Notes under the pieces: generated by a model
Database searches by the model: none
What the model saw: the letters and a program-made list of their open reading frames with translations, nothing else
Told to the model about the DNA's origin: nothing
Shown: positions 36,615-45,870 of the stretch, one piece after another
Layout of the letters: each line of letters starts with the position of its first letter
Position numbering within the stretch: position 1 is the stretch's first letter
DNA from: Thiodiazotropha sp040506975
GTDB taxonomy: Bacteria > Pseudomonadota > Gammaproteobacteria > Chromatiales > Chromatiaceae
NCBI GenBank assembly: GCA_965211775.1
Contig: OZ242974.1
Span: 1,302,001 to 1,366,000 of the forward strand
Length of the DNA: 64,000 nt
Direction: 5' to 3'
Translations under genes and position numbers: made by a program

Positions 36615-37643
36615 CCTGATTACTCATGAGGCTCAGCTATTGAGCCTGTGGTGCAAGCATAATGGAACCTACTGAATAAAAGAGGATTTCATCATGCCGA
36701 GAAATACTATTCAATTTCAAAAAGGTCTTGGTTTGCACGATTTTCTGGAACAATATGGGACCGAGGATCAGTGTCGACAGGCATTGTATGATTTGCGCTG
36801 GCCGACGGGCTATGTCTGCCCTGAGTGCGGCAACACAACAGGCTGTGAACTCAAAAAGCGTCAGATATATCAATGTCACAAGTGCCATCATCAGACTTCC
36901 CTGACCGCCGGCAGCATCTTCCATGGCACCAAGCTGCCGCTGAGAACGTGGTTTCTTGCGATCTATCTGTTGACCCAACGCAAGAAAAGTATCTCGGCGC
37001 TGCAACTTTCCCGCGAAATCGAGGTGAACTACAATACGGCCTGGCGACTCAAGCATAAGTTGATGCAGGTGATGATGGAACGTGAGCGTGGAAAAAAACT
37101 GGCCGGTCGCATCGAATTGGATGATGCTTATCTCGGAGGCGAGCAAGCCGGTAAGCGTGGTCGTGGGTCGCGCAACAAAATCCCTTTCGTAGCTGCTGTT
37201 GAGACGACGCGGGACGGCAGGCCCATGAAAATTCAACTGCGTCGTGTAAGGGGCTTCCGCAAACGTGAAATCGCCCGCTACGCCCGCTCCTGCTTGATGC
37301 CTGGCAGCGAAGTCTTTACCGATGGGCTTTGGTGCTTTAGTGGCGTGACAACCGCTGATTGCCATCATAACCCCATGGTGACGGGTGGTGGGCGCCAAAG
37401 TGTCCGGTATTCGTGCTTCAAATGGGTAAACACGATGTTGGGTAATGTCAAAAACAGTCTGTTGGGTACTTTTCATGCGATTCGAGATAAACATGTGTCG
37501 CGTTATCTTGCTGAGCTCGAATATCGGTTTAACCGCCGTTTCGATTTACCCGCCATGATTGAACGATTGCTTTTTGCCGCTCTTCGCACTCCACCTATGC
37601 CATATCGCCTCTTGAGAATGGCTGAGGTTTAGGGGTAATCAGG
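36615..37643 (+). mobile_element. IS1595-family element, copy 3 (nested)
   Basis: 1029-bp copy inside the IS4 transposase with an 8-bp duplication TAAATCAA (36607-36614, 37644-37651). Confidence 0.95.
36694..37632 (+). CDS. IS1595-family transposase, copy 3
   Basis: Intact 312-residue transposase, the most diverged of the six: Glu for Gly in REIEVNYN, Arg for Gln in SVRYSC, and Leu for Phe in AELEYRF. The Gly-to-Glu change lies between zinc ribbon and catalytic core and might affect activity. Confidence 0.95.
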   Translation: MPRNTIQFQKGLGLHDFLEQYGTEDQCRQALYDLRWPTGYVCPECGNTTGCELKKRQIYQCHKCHHQTSLTAGSIFHGTKLPLRTWFLAIYLLTQRKKSISALQLSREIEVNYNTAWRLKHKLMQVMMERERGKKLAGRIELDDAYLGGEQAGKRGRGSRNKIPFVAAVETTRDGRPMKIQLRRVRGFRKREIARYARSCLMPGSEVFTDGLWCFSGVTTADCHHNPMVTGGGRQSVRYSCFKWVNTMLGNVKNSLLGTFHAIRDKHVSRYLAELEYRFNRRFDLPAMIERLLFAALRTPPMPYRLLRMAEV

Positions 37644-38195
37644 TAAATCAATGATACTGGCATCCAGGGAATACAGTGGATTCTTAAAACGAAAATCATG
37701 CGATGGTGCTTTTGCCTGGCATCGCGTCAACAGTTTGCTAAACAACTCTTCATAAAGCGTGTAAGGCTTGTCATTGTTGATGCGAGATAAACTCGAACGC
37801 CTAATCAAACGACTACCCAGGTGATAAAGACGATGCGCCTGTGCCCCGAGATTATCAACCATATCCCGCAAACTGTTTCTACCGGAAAGTTGTCCCATCA
37901 TCATTGCCACGAACTGGCTCCAGCGGGAGTTTTTACGAAAAGCCCTGCCTGTATGATGTTCTTTTGCCAGTGTTTCAAATTCATGTCTCGAAATCAGTTT
38001 CAGCAGTTGCGCAAATACCGTGCTATTATGTGACATGGCCTGGTTATTCCTTTTGATTCAATGATTTGTTTGCGCTTTTATTTTATCAAAATGTGAATAA
38101 CCTGGGCCTCCTAAATCTCAGTTAATGGGACAGCAGTGGTGTGATGTCTATCTTTAGGATAGCAATCCAACGATTTGATAGCGGACTTATCCAAC

Positions 38196-39185
38196 ATGAT
38201 GAAAAATATCAACCAGAGGCGACGCCTGGCCTGGAGAAGCGCATTCTTTCTGCTTTTCATATTAGCCCCGCCTCTGGATATACTGCGTTTCGATCTCACT
38301 CAGAATCACCTCATCCTGTTTGGTTTTCCCTGGACACTCGGTATGTCGGCGTTCCAGGAAGGAACCATTGGGGCAATGGAGATGGGGTTGCAGATGATGC
38401 TTCGACTGTTTCTACCGCTCGCTTTGTTACTGACTCTTGGGATCTACATCGCTTGGAAGTGGGGGCGTCTCTACTGTGGGTGGCTGTGCCCGCACTTTTC
38501 TGTGGTTGAGATGATCAATTCCCTGATGCGTCGAGCCCATGGTAAGCTGTCAATCTGGGAGAGAAACCCGCTGCCCGACGTGCAACGTGACGGTACTCAT
38601 ATTCAACCTGATAAGCGCTGGTGGATAGTTACTGTCGTGGCGGTGCTGTTTTTTTCTTTCCTTTGGGCGGTTGCTCTGCTCACCTACCTGCTGCCGCCTA
38701 AGGAGATATACAGCAATCTGATCACAGCCAGCCTGACAAGAAACCAATTCGTTTTTATCGGTGTGGGGACCATGCTGCTGACGATTGAGTTCACTTTTGC
38801 ACGGCATCTTTTCTGTCGTTTTGGCTGTGCATTGGGCCTCTTTCAGAGTCTGATCTGGATGGGGAACAAGAAAGCGATGGTTGTCGCCTATGATCGCAAA
38901 CGGGCAAAGGTCTGCGTGGATTGTGACGCCTCCTGTGAACATGCCTGTCCGATGCGCCTGAAACCGCGCAGTATTAAGCGTCGAATGTTTACCTGTACGC
39001 AATGCATGCAATGTATTGCGGCTTGTGATGCCACTCAGCAGGCAGCATCCGGCAGCGGTTTATTGAAGATGCTGGAGGATCAGTGTGCCTTGGACGTTTC
39101 CACGCGCGATTTCGGCTTCAAACCTGAGGTACCTGAAGCATGCTTCTCGAAAGAGAATGCAGGTAAGAGGAAGTGTTGCCATTGA
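38196..39185 (+). CDS. Membrane-bound 4Fe-4S polyferredoxin (NapH/CcoG-like)
   Basis: A 329-residue integral membrane protein with four or five hydrophobic segments and two ferredoxin-type cluster motifs. YCGWLCPHFSV and FCRFGCALGLFQ are the CxxxCP-type motifs near membrane helices that define the NapH/CcoG/NosR group, and CVDCDASCEHACP plus CTQCMQCIAACD are the soluble 4Fe-4S sites. Such proteins pass electrons from quinones or assist respiratory oxidase assembly; the role here is open. ATG 38196 is taken. The IS4 element ends 57 bp upstream and has probably removed the native promoter. Confidence 0.8.
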   Translation: MMKNINQRRRLAWRSAFFLLFILAPPLDILRFDLTQNHLILFGFPWTLGMSAFQEGTIGAMEMGLQMMLRLFLPLALLLTLGIYIAWKWGRLYCGWLCPHFSVVEMINSLMRRAHGKLSIWERNPLPDVQRDGTHIQPDKRWWIVTVVAVLFFSFLWAVALLTYLLPPKEIYSNLITASLTRNQFVFIGVGTMLLTIEFTFARHLFCRFGCALGLFQSLIWMGNKKAMVVAYDRKRAKVCVDCDASCEHACPMRLKPRSIKRRMFTCTQCMQCIAACDATQQAASGSGLLKMLEDQCALDVSTRDFGFKPEVPEACFSKENAGKRKCCH

Positions 39186-39522
39186 CAGGGATGAGTGGCC
39201 CGAATCGCAGGACGCTTAGCCGGTTGAGCCACCGTATCAGCAGACGGTCGTGTTGCTTCTTCAGAAGTATAGACAAACCAAACGCCCGGCTCAGGGCTTG
39301 ACTATTGCCAGTTTCTTAGGTCGTAGGACAGGTGGGTCGTCAATAGAGAATGGCCATATTAACTCGAGCGAGTAAACGACCGTATATGACCAATTTCGGA
39401 AGTTCGGCCTACATGGCTGGAATGTCCTGTCCTGCCGCATTGCTGACCATACTCTTCCGCAGTTTCGCGGCTATCCGGCCACGGCCTGTTTTATCGCGGC
39501 GATAGAGGGAGTCAAAAAAACA
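39186..39522. other. Intergenic, no gene seen
   Basis: About 340 bp with no supported gene between the polyferredoxin gene and IS1595 copy 4. Confidence 0.4.
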
Positions 39523-40551
39523 CCTGATTACCCCTAAACCTCAGCCATTCTCAAGAGGCGATATGGCATAGGTGGAGTGCGAAGAGCGGCAAAAAGCAAT
39601 CGTTCAATCATGGCGGGTAAATCGAAACGGCGGTTAAACCGATATTCGAACTCAGCAAGATAACGCGACACATGTTTATCTCGAATCGCATGAAAAGTAC
39701 CCAACAGACTGTTTTTGACATTACCCAACATCGTGTTTACCCATTTGAAGCACGAATACTGGACACTTTGGCGCCCACCACCCGTCACCATGGGGTTATG
39801 ATGGCAATCAGCGGTTGTCACGCCACTAAAGCACCAAAGCCCATCGGTAAAGACTTCGCTGCCAGGCATCAAGCAGGAGCGGGCGTAGCGGGCGATTTCA
39901 CGTTTGCGGAAGCCCCTTACACGACGCAGTTGAATTTTCATGGGCCTGCCGTCCCGCGTCGTCTCAACAGCAGCTACGAAAGGGATTTTGTTGCGCGACC
40001 CACGACCACGCTTACCGGCTTGCTCGCCTCCGAGATAAGCATCATCCAATTCGATGCGACCGGCCAGTTTTTTTCCATGCTCACGTTCCATCATCACCTG
40101 CATCAACTTATGCTTGAGTCGCCAGGCCGTATTGTAGTTCACCCCGATTTCGCGGGAAAGTTGCAGCGCCGAGATACTTTTCTTGCGTTGGGTCAACAGA
40201 TAGATCGCAAGAAACCACGTTCTCAGCGGCAGCTTGGTGCCATGGAAGATGCTGCCGGCGGTCAGGGAAGTCTGATGATGGCACTTGTGACATTGATATA
40301 TCTGACGCTTTTTGAGTTCACAGCCTGTTGTGTTGCCGCACTCAGGGCAGACATAGCCCGTCGGCCAGCGCAAATCATACAATGCCTGTCGACACTGATC
40401 CTCGGTCCCATATTGTTCCAGAAAATCGTGCAAACCAAGACCTTTTTGAAATTGAATAGTATTTCTCGGCATGATGAAATCCTCTTTTATTCAGTAGGTT
40501 CCATTATGCTTGCACCACAGGCTCAATAGCTGAGCCTCATGAGTAATCAGG
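39523..40551 (-). mobile_element. IS1595-family element, copy 4
   Basis: 1029 bp, the only minus-strand copy, flanked by an 8-bp duplication AAAAAACA (39515-39522, 40552-40559). Confidence 0.95.
39534..40472 (-). CDS. IS1595-family transposase, copy 4
   Basis: Intact 312-residue transposase, with His for Arg in EREHGKK as the only amino-acid difference from the consensus copy. Confidence 0.95.
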   Translation of the reverse strand: MPRNTIQFQKGLGLHDFLEQYGTEDQCRQALYDLRWPTGYVCPECGNTTGCELKKRQIYQCHKCHHQTSLTAGSIFHGTKLPLRTWFLAIYLLTQRKKSISALQLSREIGVNYNTAWRLKHKLMQVMMEREHGKKLAGRIELDDAYLGGEQAGKRGRGSRNKIPFVAAVETTRDGRPMKIQLRRVRGFRKREIARYARSCLMPGSEVFTDGLWCFSGVTTADCHHNPMVTGGGRQSVQYSCFKWVNTMLGNVKNSLLGTFHAIRDKHVSRYLAEFEYRFNRRFDLPAMIERLLFAALRTPPMPYRLLRMAEV

Positions 40552-41064
40552 AAAAAACATAATATCTGCAACTGGAAAAAGCGGCACGCGGAAGTCTGCA
40601 GGTTAATGTTTGGCTTGATTATTTTGCCGACAGGCCAGGATGGTGTCGCGTGCATTTGTTGAGGGTCGCAAGGGCTTTGAGGTCGTGATGACGACAAAAA
40701 ACATAAAGCGATCACCAAGTGTTCTAATCAAAAAGCGAGCCGTGATCTTTCATGTTTGGCTGCCAAGGGGATCATCATACCGTTACCGGGTGGTGGCAGA
40801 TCAACCCGTTATGTATTGACCGTTGTCGAACCGGTGTGGTTTAGAGAAAAATGATACTGTGTGACTTGGTGATTTTGTATGACGTTTAGCCGTAATTTCT
40901 GAGCTTGGCATTTTGCATGGGTATATATCTTATCCCTATAAATAAGTCAATGATGTTAAGGTGTAATAATGGCTCGTACTCAATCGAGTGGGGTAGGCGG
41001 TAGCTATAAAGATGCACCGTAGGGAAAAATGCGGTTAATCTGAGCGGTATCAGACAATGATCAT
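40552..41064. other. Intergenic with dispersed repeat, no gene seen
   Basis: About 510 bp downstream of the channel gene. Copy E5 of the dispersed repeat lies at 40901-40991. The rest is AT-rich without supported frames. Confidence 0.4.
40901..40991 (+). repeat. Dispersed ~90-nt repeat, copy E5
   Basis: Starts TTCTGAGC-type (GAGCTTGGCATTTTGCATGG), ends CGTACTCAATCGAGTGG. Aligns with E2 over its last 49 nt without gaps and with E4 at the 3' motif. Length 91 nt. Confidence 0.55.
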
Positions 41065-42795
41065 TCATGTGGTTAAATCTTGCTTTCCTTTTCGTTTGCC
41101 TTCCAGCCAGCGGAAGAAGTATCCCCTGGCCTGTTCCTTACCTGTCACCAGGTAGTGAAGTGCGTAAGAGTTGTTTAAAGTGGACCTGAGTAACCGCTCA
41201 CTCTGTTCTGTACCGCAAAACAGGATCCTGTCTCCCTGACATGCCGACTCATCGAGACTTGGCAGCATGCTGGATTGTCCATCCCGGAAAATCATCAACG
41301 GCATGCATGTAAGAATTTTGCTCCTGTCAGAGGGGTGGTGTAACAGGTCTCTCAAAACTATGTGTTGACCTTGCTTAATGAAATCCATCATGGCAAGTGC
41401 ATGCGCGCCATCCAGTGTGATACACCAGAGGTGTGGTTTTCTATTTCCAATGATAGAGTTTAATTTATCACTGATCTCATTTGTGAGATGCTCTCCCTGT
41501 TCGTATAGATACTCAATCAACTGCTGAATATGCGGAGAGATTAAATACTTTAGTATTCGGCGGGCGGTGGTGAGGCTGGATTGTAATATCAAATCTGCGT
41601 GGGCTGCGTCGAATGCAAGCTGATTCTCATGATAATTTTGGCGCACAATGGTAAACACGGTTGGATTCATCACCTGCGCACTCATCAGGATATTGAGGTT
41701 GTCAGAGTCACTGTCAGTACCCGCGACAATTCCGCTTGCATTGGCTAGGCCTGCTCTTTGCAGCGTACCGTGATCAGCATATCCATTAATGAACGAATCA
41801 TCATCAGGTGTCTTGTCCACATCCGGATCGATGATAAGGGGGTTGATGCCATTTAACTTCATGTACTGATGTAGCCATTTTCCCATGCGCCCATAGCCGC
41901 ATAATATCCACTTGTCACTGGGAGCCTTGAGAGGTTTGCCGAGTTGAACGCCCTTCGCCCTTACCAGCCAGCTGTTAAGATTATGCAGTCTTGGGGCTGT
42001 GATGGCCATACTCAGCAGCTGAGCGAATATTTCAAATGGATTAATTATTGTGACGTTATGTAGTGGCGAAAGATGCTCTTCATGTTTGGCTGAAGTTGAG
42101 CGGCAAATAATGTGAACATCAGGGTTCATAAACCGCGCCATAACAGCGATTTTGAGGTTGACCTCTTCATCGCCTGTCAATGCAATCACAGCCTTGCACT
42201 GCGGGTGTCTTACACCTGCATCCACCAAATGCTTAGGTGCGCTGGAATCACCGCACAAACCAGGCATTTTGATGTTGTAATCCCGCAAGGAAAGAGCCTT
42301 TATGCGTTCCGGATCCCGGTCAATCACAACACCAATGAGGTGGTGATCACTTAAACCGCGCGCTAAGAGACTGCCAGTATCGCCAAAACCGCATATGATA
42401 AAAAAGGGATCGGATATTTGTTCCACAATTCTTGAAAAACGATATTCACTCAAAGCCTGAACAAAGTGTGCATTTCTTATTAATCCGATAATAGAACCGA
42501 TTGCATAGAGCCATGCTATTACACCCATGTACAGACAAAATATGGCCCATAGGCGTTGTTCATCGGTAAACTCACTCGGGATCTCCCCGAATCCGGTGGT
42601 AGTGGCGGTATAAGTGAAAAAATAGAACGCATGAAACAAACTCATGTACTCGGTATTGCCATCAGCGGATTTTCCGGGAATGAGAGCCATGCCCGTAATT
42701 CCGACCGCATAAACAAGGATGAGCACGAATATCGGCCTGCGCATATAGCGCAGAACCAGCATGGAAACCCGGTCCAGTTCTGAGGTTGCTGCCAT
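41065..42795 (-). CDS. Potassium-channel-like protein with two RCK/TrkA-N domains
   Basis: A 576-residue membrane protein. The N-terminus has two helices (about 22-42 and 85-107) around a pore loop ending TATTTGFGEIP, a variant of the potassium selectivity filter (TVGYGD-like). Two Rossmann-fold TrkA-N domains follow (FFIICGFGDTGSLLARGL near 130 and WILCGYGRMGKWLHQYM near 300), then a long C-terminal region. It probably gates ion flow in response to nucleotides. The filter TGFGE is unusual for a potassium channel, so ion selectivity is uncertain. It starts 10 bp after the small membrane protein gene, an operon. Confidence 0.85.
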   Translation of the reverse strand: MAATSELDRVSMLVLRYMRRPIFVLILVYAVGITGMALIPGKSADGNTEYMSLFHAFYFFTYTATTTGFGEIPSEFTDEQRLWAIFCLYMGVIAWLYAIGSIIGLIRNAHFVQALSEYRFSRIVEQISDPFFIICGFGDTGSLLARGLSDHHLIGVVIDRDPERIKALSLRDYNIKMPGLCGDSSAPKHLVDAGVRHPQCKAVIALTGDEEVNLKIAVMARFMNPDVHIICRSTSAKHEEHLSPLHNVTIINPFEIFAQLLSMAITAPRLHNLNSWLVRAKGVQLGKPLKAPSDKWILCGYGRMGKWLHQYMKLNGINPLIIDPDVDKTPDDDSFINGYADHGTLQRAGLANASGIVAGTDSDSDNLNILMSAQVMNPTVFTIVRQNYHENQLAFDAAHADLILQSSLTTARRILKYLISPHIQQLIEYLYEQGEHLTNEISDKLNSIIGNRKPHLWCITLDGAHALAMMDFIKQGQHIVLRDLLHHPSDRSKILTCMPLMIFRDGQSSMLPSLDESACQGDRILFCGTEQSERLLRSTLNNSYALHYLVTGKEQARGYFFRWLEGKRKGKQDLTT

Positions 42796-42805
42796 TAATT
42801 GAACC

Positions 42806-43189
42806 TCAACGGCGGGACATCAGTGTGTCTCCTATAAGGATGACAACGGAAACGATATTCGCCAACAGGGCGCCACTTGCCAGTGAAACGATCATAACCA
42901 TCGATTCCGGGCCTGGCCCCATCGCTGTGTCGCTCTCAAAAACCACCCAAAATATTCGTGCAGTGATCAGGAGAAGATCCGCTACCAGACTGGCTGCCAA
43001 AAGTAATGCACCGACCTGGGAGCGGTCCCCAAGCTTTAAGCCGGTTGCAATAAGGCTCACCAAAATCGCTATTGTGAGTATCCATACATTGTGATGTGAG
43101 GGGTTGTCGATATGGCCAATCACAAAGACAAAGTTAAAGGTCAATGAAAGAATGATAAAAAAACCGAAAGTTACCCTTTCCAAGTTCAT
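42806..43189 (-). CDS. Four-helix membrane protein (DUF6394-like)
   Basis: A 127-residue protein with four predicted membrane segments (about 5-25, 33-50, 60-82, 98-120) and short loops. GHIDNPSHHNVW and KLGDRSQVGALLLAASLVADL look like conserved blocks of a family of unknown function that I associate with TrkA-type channels. It is cotranscribed with and precedes the channel gene, so it may be an accessory subunit. IS1595 copy 5 lies about 140 bp upstream. Confidence 0.65.
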   Translation of the reverse strand: MNLERVTFGFFIILSLTFNFVFVIGHIDNPSHHNVWILTIAILVSLIATGLKLGDRSQVGALLLAASLVADLLLITARIFWVVFESDTAMGPGPESMVMIVSLASGALLANIVSVVILIGDTLMSRR

Positions 43190-43330
43190 ATTAAATGCTC
43201 GTATTAATATTCATGCATAGTCAGGTAAAAGATAAACGAAATGCTTATTTAACATATGCCCGGGACAATGGGATAAACGAGGTTCCCGAATCGTTTAACA
43301 GGCAAGCAGAATTTCTTAAACAATAGTTTA

Positions 43331-44359
43331 CCTGATTACTCATGAGGCTCAGCTATTGAGCCTGTGGTGCAAGCATAATGGAACCTACTGAATAAAAGGG
43401 GATTTCATCATGCCGAGAAATACTATTCAATTTCAAAAAGGTCTTGGTTTGCACGATTTTCTGGAACAATATGGGACCGAGGATCAGTGTCGACAGGCAT
43501 TGTATGATTTGCGCTGGCCGACGGGCTATGTCTGCCCTGAGTGCGGCAACACAACAGGCTGTGAACTCAAAAAGCGTCAGATATATCAATGTCACAAGTG
43601 CCATCATCAGACTTCCCTGACCGCCGGCAGCATCTTCCATGGCACCAAGCTGCCGCTGAGAACGTGGTTTCTTGCGATCTATCTGTTGACCCAACGCAAG
43701 AAAAGTATCTCGGCGCTGCAACTTTCCCGCGAAATCGGGGTGAACTACAATACGGCCTGGCGACTCAAGCATAAGTTGATGCAGGTGATGATGGAACGTG
43801 AGCGTGGAAAAAAACTGGCCGGTCGCATCGAATTGGATGATGCTTATCTCGGAGGCGAGCAAGCCGGTAAGCGTGGTCGTGGGTCGCGCAACAAAATCCC
43901 TTTCGTAGCTGCTGTTGAGACGACGCGGGACGGCAGGCCCATGAAAATTCAACTGCGTCGTGTAAGGGGCTTCCGCAAACGTGAAATCGCCCGCTACGCC
44001 CGCTCCTGCTTGATGCCTGGCAGCGAAGTCTTTACCGATGGGCTTTGGTGCTTTAGTGGCGTGACAACCGCTGATTGCCATCATAACCCCATGGTGACGG
44101 GTGGTGGGCGCCAAAGTGTCCAGTATTCGTGCTTCAAATGGGTAAACACGATGTTGGGTAATGTCAAAAACAGTCTGTTGGGTACTTTTCATGCGATTCG
44201 AGATAAACATGTGTCGCGTTATCTTGCTGAGTTCGAATATCGGTTTAACCGCCGTTTCGATTTACCCGCCATGATTGAACGATTGCTTTTTGCCGCTCTT
44301 CGCACTCCACCTATGCCATATCGCCTCTTGAGAATGGCTGAGGTTTAGGGGTAATCAGG
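43331..44359 (+). mobile_element. IS1595-family element, copy 5
   Basis: 1029 bp with an 8-bp duplication ATAGTTTA (43323-43330, 44360-44367). It lies between the channel operon (transcribed away) and the thioredoxin-like gene. Confidence 0.95.
43410..44348 (+). CDS. IS1595-family transposase, copy 5
   Basis: Intact 312-residue transposase matching the consensus; a single base differs in its leader (GGGG for GAGG ahead of the ATG), which slightly changes the ribosome site. Confidence 0.95.
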   Translation: MPRNTIQFQKGLGLHDFLEQYGTEDQCRQALYDLRWPTGYVCPECGNTTGCELKKRQIYQCHKCHHQTSLTAGSIFHGTKLPLRTWFLAIYLLTQRKKSISALQLSREIGVNYNTAWRLKHKLMQVMMERERGKKLAGRIELDDAYLGGEQAGKRGRGSRNKIPFVAAVETTRDGRPMKIQLRRVRGFRKREIARYARSCLMPGSEVFTDGLWCFSGVTTADCHHNPMVTGGGRQSVQYSCFKWVNTMLGNVKNSLLGTFHAIRDKHVSRYLAEFEYRFNRRFDLPAMIERLLFAALRTPPMPYRLLRMAEV

Positions 44360-44461
44360 ATAGTTTATGACAGTGATATTGCAATGACTCGAACCTGCCG
44401 TCTCCATATAGGTCAGTCAATAACACAAAATATGCATTCATTCGCGGCTTGCTTATACGCC

Positions 44462-45001
44462 TCACTCCCGGAGGAGATCACGTATCAACGTCGTTGCGGT
44501 CTCGACATCGAAACCGCCGAAGCGTTGGAAACGAATACGCCCCTGCTTGTCCAGGATGGCCATCTCCGGTGTCCCGCGGGTGCGGAACAACTTCATCGTT
44601 TGTGGTGTCGGGTCATTGCCTTGATGCCGATCAACACCAGCCGGATGATTGATACCCTTCTTTTTCAAATAGGGTATCAAGTTTTTCGTGCGTTGATATT
44701 CGTGGCCTTCGAAAACCGTATGTATGCTCAACATGACGAGTTGGCCGGCGGCAATTTCCTCGGCAAAGCGCTGTTCCCAGTGCGCCACCAACGGGATCGA
44801 GAAATTATTGCACCCCGGACACCACATCTGGAAAAAATCGATCACCACTACTTTGCCTTTTAGCTCATCCAGGGTAACTCCATCACCATTGATCCACTCA
44901 TCCACATCGAGAGCCGGTGCCATGGGGTAGGTGCCGGCTGTAAGCGGTGGAGTCATGAGGAGCATGGTAAAGAGAAATGAAACAAAAGTTAGGTTTCTCA
45001 C
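44462..45001 (-). CDS. Exported thioredoxin-like protein
   Basis: A 179-residue periplasmic protein with a signal peptide (hydrophobic to about residue 20, cleavage near LTA-G) and a TlpA/redoxin-type thioredoxin fold. The active site WCPGC lies in KVVVIDFFQMWCPGCN near residues 60-64, and the cis-Pro region is RGTPEMAIL. It should reduce or deliver thiols to periplasmic partners. Start is GTG 45001 with GAGGAA eight bases upstream. Confidence 0.85.
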   Translation of the reverse strand: MRNLTFVSFLFTMLLMTPPLTAGTYPMAPALDVDEWINGDGVTLDELKGKVVVIDFFQMWCPGCNNFSIPLVAHWEQRFAEEIAAGQLVMLSIHTVFEGHEYQRTKNLIPYLKKKGINHPAGVDRHQGNDPTPQTMKLFRTRGTPEMAILDKQGRIRFQRFGGFDVETATTLIRDLLRE

Positions 45002-45372
45002 AGGGTGTTCCTCGTATGGTTCCGGCCTCCCGAACGGTGCGATTGCCGCCAGTCCGGCATTCCCTTCATAGCTTTCCTCAACGCCAGAGGGCTAAGGTCA
45101 TGAATGTTCCGGTTGAATTGTAAAATGTTAAGATGCTGTTTTTTTAGATATCTTTCGTGGTATTTGACGGTCTGTGATACCCTTTTTCAAATCAGCTTGT
45201 TAAGTCGCTCTGCAAAGAAATAGAATTCTTCGCTCAATAAATTATAGATAATGGTATTTTTCATGGTTTTCACTCTGCCCGCCACATCCAGCCAACTGCA
45301 TTTACGCCATTTACCAAGCATATTGGCAGTCGAGTGGGAGTAGATCAGGCAACCCGGCATGAGGTGGGACTG
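45002..45372. other. Intergenic with dispersed repeat
   Basis: About 370 bp between divergent genes, containing repeat copy E3 (45247-45337) directly ahead of tadA. No other gene is supported. Confidence 0.4.
45247..45337 (+). repeat. Dispersed ~90-nt repeat, copy E3
   Basis: Carries ATGGTATTTTTCATGG at 45251-45266 and ends GTCGAGTGGGAGTAG. The middle is not clearly related to other copies. Ends about 35 bp before the tadA start. Confidence 0.5.
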
Positions 45373-45870
45373 ATGACAGCTGATGAGCTGGACCTGCAGG
45401 ATCAGCAATTCATGCGGCAGGCACTGCTGCTGGCGGAACGGGCGCAATCCCTGGGCGAAGTACCGGTTGGTGCTGTGGTCGTATCGCAAGGCGACATCAT
45501 CGGTGAAGGCTGGAACCGCCCCATTGCACTGCAGGACCCTACCGCCCACGCGGAGATCGTGGCATTGCGGGATGCCGCCTCCAGGATAGGTAACTATCGA
45601 CTGCCGGGAACCACCCTGTATGTCACTCTTGAGCCCTGCCCCATGTGTGCCGGCGCCATTGTGCATGCCCGTGTCGGTCGGGTTGTGTTTGCCGCAGACG
45701 ATCCCAGGGGCGGGGCCGCCGGGAGTGTCTTTGACCTGTTGCCGACGGATCATCGATTCAACCACAGTGTGGCGGTGAAGGGGGGGGTGCTGCAGCAGCG
45801 TGCTACGGATCTGCTTAAAGATTTCTTTCGACAAAAAAGATCAAAACAACAAGGGGAGCAACAAGCATGA
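45373..45870 (+). CDS. tadA: tRNA-specific adenosine deaminase
   Basis: TadA converts the wobble adenosine of tRNA-Arg(ACG) to inosine, an essential step. The 165-residue protein has HAE at 59-61 and PCPMC at 88-92 as zinc and catalytic residues and the TLEPCPMCAGAI signature. ATG 45373 has GAGGTGGG upstream; a longer frame from 45334 has no support. The stop overlaps pldA as ATGA, so the two are translationally coupled. Confidence 0.97.
   Translation: MTADELDLQDQQFMRQALLLAERAQSLGEVPVGAVVVSQGDIIGEGWNRPIALQDPTAHAEIVALRDAASRIGNYRLPGTTLYVTLEPCPMCAGAIVHARVGRVVFAADDPRGGAAGSVFDLLPTDHRFNHSVAVKGGVLQQRATDLLKDFFRQKRSKQQGEQQA

Larger units (their letters stand above)
35848..38036 (-). pseudogene. IS4-family transposase split by IS1595
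   Basis: N-terminal part at 37629-38036 (MSHNSTVFAQLLKLISRHEF through LYSLDASIIDL) and C-terminal part at 35848-36627 (SVFPWAEFRTTKAAVKLH, TFDKGYNDYEWY, YKARWDIELFFKWIKQNLKI). The DDE residues are the Asp in SLDASIID, the Asp in TFDKGYND and the Glu in WDIELFFKWIKQ. Removing IS1595 copy 3 and one copy of TAAATCAA restores an uninterrupted frame (ASIIDLCLSVFP), so the damage is solely this insertion. Confidence 0.9.
35829..38138 (-). mobile_element. IS4-family element interrupted by IS1595 copy 3
   Basis: Ends share CTGTCCCATTAACT as inverted repeats; a 10-bp duplication GTGTGATGTC flanks them (35819-35828, 38139-38148). Without the nested IS1595 and its duplication, the element is 1273 bp. 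Confidence 0.88.
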
